DNA of 7,702 nt from NCBI GenBank assembly GCA_009839405.1, contig VXPR01000343.1:1-7702 (forward strand), given 5' to 3'. Of this stretch, positions 1-6,486 are shown in pieces. A program made the position numbers and the translations under genes. Under the pieces are notes generated by a model. It saw only the letters and a program-made list of their open reading frames with translations. It ran no database searches and was not told where the DNA came from. Source of the DNA: Gammaproteobacteria bacterium. GTDB lineage: Bacteria > Pseudomonadota > Gammaproteobacteria > Pseudomonadales > Azotimanducaceae. Numbering within the stretch: position 1 is the first letter of the stretch; the number at the start of each line of letters is the position of its first letter.

Positions 1-18
1 GTCCATGCCGGCGGGCGG

Positions 19-24
19 TAAGAT
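19..24 (+). promoter_or_regulatory. Weak candidate -10 element ahead of the first gene
   Basis: TAAGAT matches four of six bases of the sigma-70 -10 consensus and lies 30 bases before the first start codon, which leaves room for a short leader containing a GGGGGG ribosome-binding site at 42-47. The matching -35 position would fall at or beyond the left edge of the window, so the promoter cannot be completed. This is a guess from position and a partial match. Confidence 0.2.
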
Positions 25-53
25 ATGCGGCTTCAGCAAACGGGGGGCATGCG

Positions 54-1016
54 ATGCGGGTTGAGCGGCTGATCGATGCGGCCATCGTGGGGCCCGAGAC
101 GCATGCCTCAATCGGCGTCAACATCCAAGGACCTTCCCTCGTCCGGGCGCCGGACTGGCTGCCGAAGCGGCTTGGCAACTACTACCTCTACTTCGCCGAC
201 CACAAGGGCAGCTACATCCGCCTTGCCTATGCGGATGAACTGACTGGACCGTGGAGCGTGCATCCGCCGGGCAGCCTCCATCTGGCGCAGTCCTGCTTCC
301 CCACAAGCCCTCCCGAAGCGCCGCCAGAGCTTGTGGAGGCGGCGGAAGGTCGCGCCCGCGCCAGCGGCGTGACCTATGGCCACGGCGCCTTGCACGAACT
401 GACGACGCCGCACATCGCCTCGCCGGATGTGCATGTGGATGACGCCAATCGTCGCATCGTGATGTACTTTCACGGCCTCGAAGATGCCGGCGTGCAACTC
501 TCCAGGGTGGCGTTGTCGTCCGACGGCGTGAAGTTCCGCGCGCGCCCCGAGACGCTTGGACGCACTTACATGCGCGTCTTCCGGCATGGCGGCTGGACCT
601 ATGCCCTCGCCATGCCCGGCCGCTTCTATCGCTCACGCGATCCCCTGGGCGGCTTCGAGGAGGGGCCGGTCCTCTTCAACCCCAACATGCGCCACAGCGC
701 CGTGCTGCTGCGTGGCGACACGCTGCACGTGTTCTGGACCCAAGTCGGCGATGTACCGGAACGCATCCTGCATTCCACGGTGGAGCTTGGCGGCGACTGG
801 ATGGCGTGGCGGGACTCGGACGCCACCGAGGTGATGCGACCCGAACGCCCTTGGGAGGGAGGCGATGCGCCACTTGCACCCTCCGTGCGCAGCGTCGCCT
901 ATGGGCACGTCAACCAGCTCCGAGACCCGGCCATCTTCGCCGAGAACGGTGAGCTGTATTTGCTCTATGCCGTCGCCGGCGAGAGCGGCATCGCCATTGC
1001 CCGCCTGACGCTTTGA
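54..1016 (+). CDS. Uncharacterised glycosidase-like (GH43-superfamily-like) beta-propeller protein
   Basis: A 320-residue protein of unknown function. Its repeating pattern suggests a five-bladed beta-propeller of the type seen in GH43/GH32-like glycosidases. An aromatic strand (YYLYFADH, 43-50) is followed by an alternating strand and a GPW turn (65-67), then SPDVHVD (123-129) with strand MYFHG, then NMRHS-type and HVFWTQ strands, and finally RDPAIF (290-295) with LYLLYAVAGESG. The acidic residues D34, D125 and D291 begin blades and could be catalytic or metal-binding, but I cannot assign them. There is no signal peptide or membrane segment, so it is probably cytoplasmic. A Pro/Ala/Glu-rich stretch at about 83-117 looks like an inserted loop. 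The ATG at 54 is chosen because GGGGGG lies six bases upstream; an ATG at 49 is in another frame and stops after seven codons. The stop overlaps the lpxB start, suggesting translational coupling and perhaps a role in sugar or envelope chemistry, which is inference. The fold assignment is moderately sure, the function unknown. Confidence 0.8.
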   Translation: MRVERLIDAAIVGPETHASIGVNIQGPSLVRAPDWLPKRLGNYYLYFADHKGSYIRLAYADELTGPWSVHPPGSLHLAQSCFPTSPPEAPPELVEAAEGRARASGVTYGHGALHELTTPHIASPDVHVDDANRRIVMYFHGLEDAGVQLSRVALSSDGVKFRARPETLGRTYMRVFRHGGWTYALAMPGRFYRSRDPLGGFEEGPVLFNPNMRHSAVLLRGDTLHVFWTQVGDVPERILHSTVELGGDWMAWRDSDATEVMRPERPWEGGDAPLAPSVRSVAYGHVNQLRDPAIFAENGELYLLYAVAGESGIAIARLTL

Positions 1017-2215
1017 CGCGCCCGGGCGTGCGCATCGGCTTGGTCGCCGGAGAGCCTTCGGGCGACATTCTCGGCGCGGGCCTCATGGCGGCGCTGCGTG
1101 CGCAATGCCCTGACGCCACCTTCACAGGCATCGGCGGACAGCGAATGCTGGCGTGCGGGCTCGAACCGGTGGCAGACATGGATCAACTGGCCGTGAACGG
1201 CTTTCGCGACCCCATCGTTAGACTGCCAGCTCTCGTGCAACTCCTCCGGCGCCTGAACCGCCATTTCCGCACCGAGTGCGTCGATGCGCTGGTGGGTGTG
1301 GATTTCAACGTCTTCAATCTCATTCTGGAACGCGGCGTGAAGCGTCGCGGAATCCCGACGGCGCACTATGTCAGCCCGTCGGTGTACGCATGGCGGGAGG
1401 GTCGAACGCGCAAGATCGGTCGATCCGCAGACGTCGTGCTGGCGCTGTATCCGTTCGAGCCGCCGCTGTACGAGCGTCGCCGCGCCCGCGCCGTCTTCGT
1501 GGGCCACCCCGCTGCCGACGAGATCGGCCTCGGCGATGGTTCCCCGGCAGCGCGGCGAGCGGCGCGGATCGCCTTGGGACTGCCGCTGGACCGAGTCGTG
1601 CTCGGCGTGCTGCCGGGCAGCCGAATGGCCGAGGTCAAATATCTGGCGCACTCGTTCCTTGCGGCCGTGGCGCGTACCCGCGCGACTTTCGGGGGCGACC
1701 CGGTGGTGGCCGTACCCACCGTTTCGGAACGCCTCCACGCGGCGATGCGCGCGGTGGCGGGAGCGTTCCCTTTGGACGTGCGCTTGGTTTCAGGCCAATC
1801 CCGGCTTGTCATCGCGGCGTCGGACCTGGTGCTCGTCAAGTCTGGCACTGCAACGCTGGAAGCGATGCTGCTGCGCCGACCGATGGTGGTGTCCTATCGC
1901 ATGGGCAGCGTCGGCGCCGCCATCTTCCGCGCCATGAGCACGACCAAGTATGTCGCGCTGCCCAACATCCTTGCCGGCCGCGAGTTGGTGCCGGAACTGC
2001 TGCAGGAGACGGCGACTGCAGCCAACCTCGCGACGGCCCTCGAGGGCGTCTGGCGTCGCGTCCACGCGGACAGCGCCTACTTCGATGCTTGCGAGGCATT
2101 TCACCGCCAACTCCGCCGGGGCGCAGACGGCCAGGCTGCAGAAGCGGTTCTGACGCTCATTGGCGAAAAAAATCAATATCTTGGGGGAGGCAGCCGCCCG
2201 ACCCCCAAGATGTAG
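1013..2215 (+). CDS. lpxB: Lipid-A-disaccharide synthase LpxB
   Basis: LpxB is a GT19 glycosyltransferase that joins UDP-2,3-diacylglucosamine to lipid X (2,3-diacylglucosamine-1-phosphate), giving tetraacyl disaccharide-1-phosphate and UDP at the inner face of the cytoplasmic membrane. Visible family marks are GEPSGD (13-18), GVD at 95-97 (D97 aligns with the conserved catalytic-site Asp), VSPSVYAWR (120-128), FVGHP (162-166), LPGSR (200-204) and the donor-binding KSGTATLE (276-283). The usual APD after the Asp is replaced by FNV. At 400 residues it is slightly longer than the usual 380 or so; the extra length is mostly the polar tail after about residue 384. The TTG start overlaps the previous stop as TTGA and has no Shine-Dalgarno, implying coupled translation. 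A GTG at 1028, in the same frame, would give a start of Met-Arg-Ile close to many family members and is a real alternative. The 3' end carries the inverted repeat and NrdR-like boxes described separately. Confidence 0.95.
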   Translation: MTRPGVRIGLVAGEPSGDILGAGLMAALRAQCPDATFTGIGGQRMLACGLEPVADMDQLAVNGFRDPIVRLPALVQLLRRLNRHFRTECVDALVGVDFNVFNLILERGVKRRGIPTAHYVSPSVYAWREGRTRKIGRSADVVLALYPFEPPLYERRRARAVFVGHPAADEIGLGDGSPAARRAARIALGLPLDRVVLGVLPGSRMAEVKYLAHSFLAAVARTRATFGGDPVVAVPTVSERLHAAMRAVAGAFPLDVRLVSGQSRLVIAASDLVLVKSGTATLEAMLLRRPMVVSYRMGSVGAAIFRAMSTTKYVALPNILAGRELVPELLQETATAANLATALEGVWRRVHADSAYFDACEAFHRQLRRGADGQAAEAVLTLIGEKNQYLGGGSRPTPKM

Positions 2216-2218
2216 GGG
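2171..2218 (+). promoter_or_regulatory. Two candidate NrdR boxes 32 bp apart, upstream of rnhB-dnaE
   Basis: Box 1 is 2171-2186 with core CAATATCTTG (2174-2183). Box 2 is 2203-2218 with core CAAGATGTAG (2206-2215; CTACATCTTG on the other strand). Both cores fit the pattern C-W-A-N-A-T-N-T-W-G that underlies the NrdR box (remembered consensus acaCwAtATaTwGtgt). Centres are 32 bp apart, with 16 bp between the 16-bp boxes; NrdR sites typically come as pairs about three helical turns apart. The outer bases (GGG and CCC) fit less well. The pair straddles the lpxB stop and lies upstream of the extended -10 for rnhB. NrdR represses ribonucleotide reductase genes in response to ATP/dATP, and some replication genes have been proposed as targets. 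Part of the symmetry is shared with the inverted repeat at 2178-2211, which could exist for another reason. No nrd gene is in the window. Confidence 0.35.
2178..2211. repeat. Perfect 10-bp inverted repeat (hairpin) at the end of lpxB
   Basis: ATCTTGGGGG (2178-2187) is exactly complementary to CCCCCAAGAT (2202-2211), with a 14-base loop inside which GGC (2189-2191) can pair with GCC (2196-2198). On the plus strand no T-run follows, so it is not a standard terminator for lpxB. On the minus strand the hairpin is followed, after a few bases, by seven T (complement of 2166-2172), so it could stop antisense transcription. It overlaps the last eleven or so codons of lpxB. It could also protect the upstream mRNA 3' end or simply reflect the two box-like elements. 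Confidence 0.6.
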
Positions 2219-2247
2219 CGGCCGACTTATTCGCTCGCCGCGGTGGC

Positions 2248-2256
2248 TGCTATAGT
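2248..2256 (+). promoter_or_regulatory. Extended -10 promoter for rnhB-dnaE
   Basis: TGCTATAGT consists of a TGN extension directly before TATAGT, which differs from TATAAT by one base. The -35 region is poor (best guesses near 2227-2235), as is common for extended -10 promoters. Transcription would begin near 2263, only about four bases before the ATG at 2267, so the rnhB message might be nearly leaderless. If functional, rnhB-dnaE could be expressed independently of lpxB. If instead rnhB starts at the GTG at 2243, the element would lie inside the coding region. Confidence 0.45.
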
Positions 2257-2266
2257 CGCCTCGATC

Positions 2267-2905
2267 ATGTTGCATTCGGCAAGTCTCGTGGGCGGCGACG
2301 CAAACCCTCTCGACACCGTGCAGGGCGTCTTGGCTGGGGTGGACGAGGTAGGACGCGGTCCGCTGGCCGGGCCCGTCATGGCCGCAGCTGTGGTGCTCGA
2401 TCCCAAGCGACCGGTCGAGGGCATCCGCGACTCCAAGGAACTCACGGCGCCGCAAAGAGAGGAACTCGCCGGCAAGATTCGCGAACGGGCACTCGCGTGG
2501 TCCATCGGCCGCGCCGACGTCGAGGAAATCGACCGCATCAACATCCTCCGCGCCACCCTCGTGGCCATGCGAAGGGCCGTGGCAGGGCTTGGCGTGACGC
2601 CCACGGTCGCCTACGTGGACGGCAACATGGCACCGAATCTATCGTGTCCGGCGGTGACGGTGGTGCGCGGCGACGCCACCATGCCGATGATCGGTGCCGC
2701 GTCGATCCTGGCCAAGGTGACGCGGGACCAGGAGATGCAACGTGCCGCCGAACGCTTCCCCGGCTACGATTTCGAGCGGCACAAGGGCTATGCCACCGCC
2801 GCTCACCTCAGGGCCCTAAGGCGACTGGGGCCCACCCCCATCCATCGTCGTTCGTTCGCGCCGGTGGGGCGCGCACGGGGCGACAGGCAGCTTGCGCTCC
2901 GATGA
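2267..2905 (+). CDS. rnhB: Ribonuclease HII
   Basis: RNase HII cuts 5' of ribonucleotides embedded in duplex DNA, starting ribonucleotide excision repair, and degrades RNA in RNA-DNA hybrids. The four metal-binding acidic residues of the family are present: D26 and E27 in DEVGRG, D118 in YVDGN and D136 in the RGD segment before the AASILAKVTRD helix. RDSKELT follows at about 54-60. At 212 residues the length is close to the usual 200. The start is uncertain: the ATG at 2267 follows an extended -10 by ten bases and has no Shine-Dalgarno. An in-frame GTG at 2243 (220 residues) and GTGs at 2288 and 2318 are alternatives, and the family domain only begins near residue 20. The frame is the same as lpxB, separated by a single TAG and no other stop. 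The TGA stop overlaps the dnaE ATG (ATGA), so the two are probably translationally coupled. Confidence 0.95.
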   Translation: MLHSASLVGGDANPLDTVQGVLAGVDEVGRGPLAGPVMAAAVVLDPKRPVEGIRDSKELTAPQREELAGKIRERALAWSIGRADVEEIDRINILRATLVAMRRAVAGLGVTPTVAYVDGNMAPNLSCPAVTVVRGDATMPMIGAASILAKVTRDQEMQRAAERFPGYDFERHKGYATAAHLRALRRLGPTPIHRRSFAPVGRARGDRQLALR

Positions 2906-5900
2906 GCGAGGCGGAAGTCGCCCTAGAGGAAATCGCGGCGGCTGAGTTGCCGCACGCGCCGAGCGTAGCGGATGCGCCCGTACCCGTCGCGGTGGAGTTT
3001 GCGCACCTGGCAGTCCACAGCGAGTACTCCGTCAGCGACGGATTGATCCGCGTCAAGGAACTCGCGGCGAGGGCAGCCGAACTCAACATGCCGGCCGTGG
3101 CGCTCACGGACCTGCACCTGTTTGGTCTCGTCAAGTTCCAGACCGCCTGCCAAGACGCTGGCGTCAAAGCCATCCTCGGCGCCGATCTTCGCTTCGCGCA
3201 AGGGGACGAACTGCGTCGCTGCTCCGTGCTGGTGGCAGACCGGGAGGGGTACGGCAACCTGCTTGCGCTCGAGTCGTCCGCCTATGCCGACCCCGACACG
3301 GGGCACGGCACAGTGGATGCCACGCGGCTCAAGCGTGGCGGCGCCGGGCTTGCGGTGCTGCTCGGTGCCGACAGCGATGTGGGCCATGCTCTCGCCAGCG
3401 ACCGCCCCGACGAGGCGGCTGAGATTCTGGCGGCATGGCGCGAGAGCTTCGGCGACCGGGTGTATGTGCAGGTCGTCCGCACCGGCCGCCCCGGCGAGAA
3501 CGAGTTCGTGGTGCGGGCGGCCGAGTTCGCGGCGCGCTGGCAAGTGCCGCTGGTTGCCAGCAACGACGTGCGCTTCCTCAACGCAGAGGACTTCGAGGCG
3601 CACGAGACGCGAGTGTGCATTCAGGACGGCCGGGTGCTGAACGACCCGCGCCGCGAGCGCCGCTACAGTCCGCAGCAATACCTGCGCAGCGGCGCGGAGA
3701 TGGCGGACGTATTCGCCGATCTGCCGGAAGCCATCGACAATGCCGCCGAACTCGCACGCCGCTGCACGCACGAAGTACACCTCGGCGAGTACTTCCTGCC
3801 GAAGTACCCGGTTCCCGAGGGCCAGACGCTCGAAACCATGCTCGAACTGCGGGCACGGGAAGGGTTGCTGGCGCGCAGCAACACCCGTCGGACGGACCTA
3901 TCCGAGGCGGACTACGAGGCGCGGCTCGACTACGAGCTCGATGTCATCAAGCGCATGGGATTCGCCGGTTATTTCCTCATCGTCCAGGAGTTCGTCAACT
4001 GGGCAAAGCAGAACGACGTGCCCGTCGGCCCGGGGCGCGGCTCCGGCGCCGCCTCACTGGTGGCGTACAGCCTCGGCATCACCGACCTCGATCCCCTGGA
4101 ATACGACCTCCTGTTCGAGCGTCTGCTGAATCCGGAACGGGTGTCCATGCCGGACTTCGACATCGACTTCTGCATGGAGAAGCGCGACCAGGTGATTGCC
4201 CATGTGGCGGAGCTCTATGGCCGCGAATCGGTGAGCCAGATCGCCACCTTCGGCACCATGGCCGCCCGCGCCGTCGTGCGCGATGTGGCGCGCGTCCAGG
4301 GCAAGCCGTTTGGTCTCGCCGACCGGCTCTCGAAGATGATCCCGTTCGAGGTGGGCATGACCCTCGCCAAGGCGGTCGAGCAGGAAGAGGAGCTGCGCGA
4401 CTTCATCGCCGGCAACGACGAAGTGGCGGAAATCATGGACATGGCCGAGAAGCTCGAGGGCATCGTCCGCAACGTCGGCAAGCACGCCGGCGGCGTCGTG
4501 ATCGCCCCGACGGCACTCACCGACTTCGTGCCGCTCTATGCCGACGAGGCCGGCAGCGGCGTGGTGTCGCAGTTCGACCTCTACGACGTCGAGCAGGCGG
4601 GCCTCGTCAAGTTCGACTTCCTGGGCCTCAAGACCCTGACGATCATCGACTGGGCTGCGGCCGCCATCAACGAGGAGCGCGTGGCACTCGGCGAGGCGCG
4701 CATCGACGTACAAAACCTGCCGCTCGACGACCCAGACACCTATGCATTCCTGAAGACGGCCGAGACCACCGCCATCTTCCAGCTCGAATCCACCGGCATG
4801 AAGGACTTGATCCGCCGCCTGCAGCCCGACTCCATCGATGACATCACGGCGCTGGTGGCGCTGTATCGACCCGGGCCGCTGCAATCCGGCGCCGTGGATC
4901 AATACGTGGACCGCAAGCACGGTCGGGCACCGGTGACCTATCCGCATCCAAGCCTCGCGAAAGTGCTGGAGACCACCTATGGCGTGATGCTCTATCAGGA
5001 ACAGGTGATGAGCGGAGCGCAGGAACTGGCGGGCTTTTCGCTCGGTCAAGCGGACCTGTTGCGCCGGGCGATGGGCAAGAAGAAGCCCGAAGAGATGGAA
5101 AAGATGCGCGACATGTTCCTGGATGGCGCCCGTGCCCAGGACGTGGACGAGCGGATCGCCAAGGGCATCTTCGATCAGATGGAGAAATTCGCCGGCTATG
5201 CCTTCAACAAGGCGCATTCCGCCGGCTACGCGCTGCTCACCTATCAGACCGCGTGGCTGAAGGCGCACTATCCGGCGCACTTCATGTCGGCGGTACTCTC
5301 CGCCGACATGCACGTCACCGACAAGGTGGTGGCGCTCGTGGACGAAGCGCACCGCATGGGGCTTGAGGTGCGCCCGCCTGACCTCAACGAGAGCGCCTAT
5401 CGTTTCGGCGCCGTTCGATACCGCGGCCATGGCAGGGGAAGCAACGCCATCCTCTACGGGCTCGGTGCGGTTCGCGGTGTGGGCGAAGGAGCTGTCGAGA
5501 GCATCCGCGCCGAAATCGAGGCGGGCGGTCCGTTCTCTGACCTCGATGATTTTTGCCGCCGCGTGGACGCGAAGAAGGCGAACAAGCGGGTGGTCGAGGC
5601 GTTGATCCGGGCGGGTGCCATGGACAGCTTCGGCACTGAGGACGAAGACCGCGACATGGTGCGCGCGCGCTTGCTCGACGATTTGCCCACCACCATGCAG
5701 GGGGCGGAGCAGGCCGCGCACAGTGCCTCGGCGGGGATGCAGGATCTGTTTGGCGGCGTCGAGGCAACGCCCCGACATCCGGGGCGGCCTCCGGTTGCGC
5801 CACTCAGTTGGCGCGAGCGGCTCGACGGCGAAAAGGAGGCGCTGGGGCTGTTCCTTACAGGCCATCCCATCGAGGCCTATCTCGACGAAATCCGCGCCTT

Positions 5901-6462
5901 CTGTCCGGACAACATCGCTTCCCTGACGCCGAATCGGGGTACGACCCGGCGCGTTGCCGGGCTCGTGGTGTCGCAACGCACCCGGCGCAGTCGCCGCGGC
6001 GTCATGATGTCATTCGTGGTGCTGGACGACCGCAGTGGTCGGGTCGAAGTGAGCGTGTTCGGCGATCTGATGCGCAACCATCGGCACAAGCTCGCCAAGG
6101 ATGCGGTGTTGGTGTTCGAAGGCGAGGTGCTCGTCGACGACCGCAACGGCAGCAACAAGCTTCGCGCGTCCGCCATCGAGACAATGGAGGAAGCCCGGCG
6201 CCGGCACGTGCGCAGCATCTGCATCAGGCTCCACGGCGACGCTGGCGCATCCGGCACCGAACCGGCAACCGCGCTCAGAAGGGCCGTTGGCGCGCACCGG
6301 AGTGCAAACGGCTGCCCGTTGGTGGTGGAGTATCGGGGCAACCATGCGGTGGCGCGCATCGCCCTCGGTGACGCCTGGCGCGTGGATGCGAGCGACGAAG
6401 TGCTGACGGCGCTGCGCTCGGCCTTTGGCGAGGCGGCGGTCACGCTCGACTTCCCGGCGTAG
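2902..6462 (+). CDS. dnaE: DNA polymerase III alpha subunit (replicative polymerase)
   Basis: This is the catalytic subunit of the replicative DNA polymerase III holoenzyme, 1186 residues against 1160 in E. coli. In order come a PHP domain (about 33-300), the C-family palm/thumb/fingers core, a helix-hairpin-helix region near 860-910, a clamp-binding peptide, an OB fold (about 1016-1100) and the C-terminal tau-binding region. The catalytic aspartates are D418 and D420 in PDFDIDFCMEKRD and D572 in KFDFLGLKTLT, equivalent to E. coli D401, D403 and D555. The PHP metal site is degenerate: the HLAVHSEYS segment has Ala at 37 where active PHP domains have His, and the TDH motif reads TDL. Proofreading is therefore expected from a separate DnaQ. 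The clamp motif is MQDLF (946-950), with Met where Gln is usual. About 27 residues, rich in Ala and Glu, precede the PHP domain, more than in E. coli; the ATGA overlap with rnhB supports this start. No Shine-Dalgarno is obvious. Confidence 0.98.
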   Translation: MSEAEVALEEIAAAELPHAPSVADAPVPVAVEFAHLAVHSEYSVSDGLIRVKELAARAAELNMPAVALTDLHLFGLVKFQTACQDAGVKAILGADLRFAQGDELRRCSVLVADREGYGNLLALESSAYADPDTGHGTVDATRLKRGGAGLAVLLGADSDVGHALASDRPDEAAEILAAWRESFGDRVYVQVVRTGRPGENEFVVRAAEFAARWQVPLVASNDVRFLNAEDFEAHETRVCIQDGRVLNDPRRERRYSPQQYLRSGAEMADVFADLPEAIDNAAELARRCTHEVHLGEYFLPKYPVPEGQTLETMLELRAREGLLARSNTRRTDLSEADYEARLDYELDVIKRMGFAGYFLIVQEFVNWAKQNDVPVGPGRGSGAASLVAYSLGITDLDPLEYDLLFERLLNPERVSMPDFDIDFCMEKRDQVIAHVAELYGRESVSQIATFGTMAARAVVRDVARVQGKPFGLADRLSKMIPFEVGMTLAKAVEQEEELRDFIAGNDEVAEIMDMAEKLEGIVRNVGKHAGGVVIAPTALTDFVPLYADEAGSGVVSQFDLYDVEQAGLVKFDFLGLKTLTIIDWAAAAINEERVALGEARIDVQNLPLDDPDTYAFLKTAETTAIFQLESTGMKDLIRRLQPDSIDDITALVALYRPGPLQSGAVDQYVDRKHGRAPVTYPHPSLAKVLETTYGVMLYQEQVMSGAQELAGFSLGQADLLRRAMGKKKPEEMEKMRDMFLDGARAQDVDERIAKGIFDQMEKFAGYAFNKAHSAGYALLTYQTAWLKAHYPAHFMSAVLSADMHVTDKVVALVDEAHRMGLEVRPPDLNESAYRFGAVRYRGHGRGSNAILYGLGAVRGVGEGAVESIRAEIEAGGPFSDLDDFCRRVDAKKANKRVVEALIRAGAMDSFGTEDEDRDMVRARLLDDLPTTMQGAEQAAHSASAGMQDLFGGVEATPRHPGRPPVAPLSWRERLDGEKEALGLFLTGHPIEAYLDEIRAFCPDNIASLTPNRGTTRRVAGLVVSQRTRRSRRGVMMSFVVLDDRSGRVEVSVFGDLMRNHRHKLAKDAVLVFEGEVLVDDRNGSNKLRASAIETMEEARRRHVRSICIRLHGDAGASGTEPATALRRAVGAHRSANGCPLVVEYRGNHAVARIALGDAWRVDASDEVLTALRSAFGEAAVTLDFPA

Positions 6463-6486
6463 GCGACGCGCGCAATCCAAACAGAC

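Noticed and set aside
49..72. Upstream short open frame starting at the ATG at 49
   Set aside because: Only seven codons, it overlaps the real start at 54, and the G-rich ribosome-binding site is better spaced for 54.
2178..2220. Rho-independent terminator for lpxB on the plus strand
   Set aside because: The stem is good but is followed by GTAGGGGCGGCC with no T-run, and it lies inside the coding region.
2213..2269. LpxB-RnhB fusion through the single in-frame TAG
   Set aside because: lpxB and rnhB share a frame with no other stop between them, but there is no readthrough context, tag-decoding tRNA or functional reason in view, and rnhB has its own promoter-like element.
1276..2901. Long open frame continuous with dnaE and running back through rnhB and lpxB
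   Set aside because: It is the -1 frame of lpxB and rnhB, rich in Arg, Gly and Pro with no recognisable domain, as expected from high-GC codon use. DnaE itself begins at 2902 with an ATGA overlap.
4054..5976. 640-residue open frame on the minus strand
   Set aside because: It lies wholly opposite dnaE, has a shadow-like His/Arg-rich composition and no recognisable domain.
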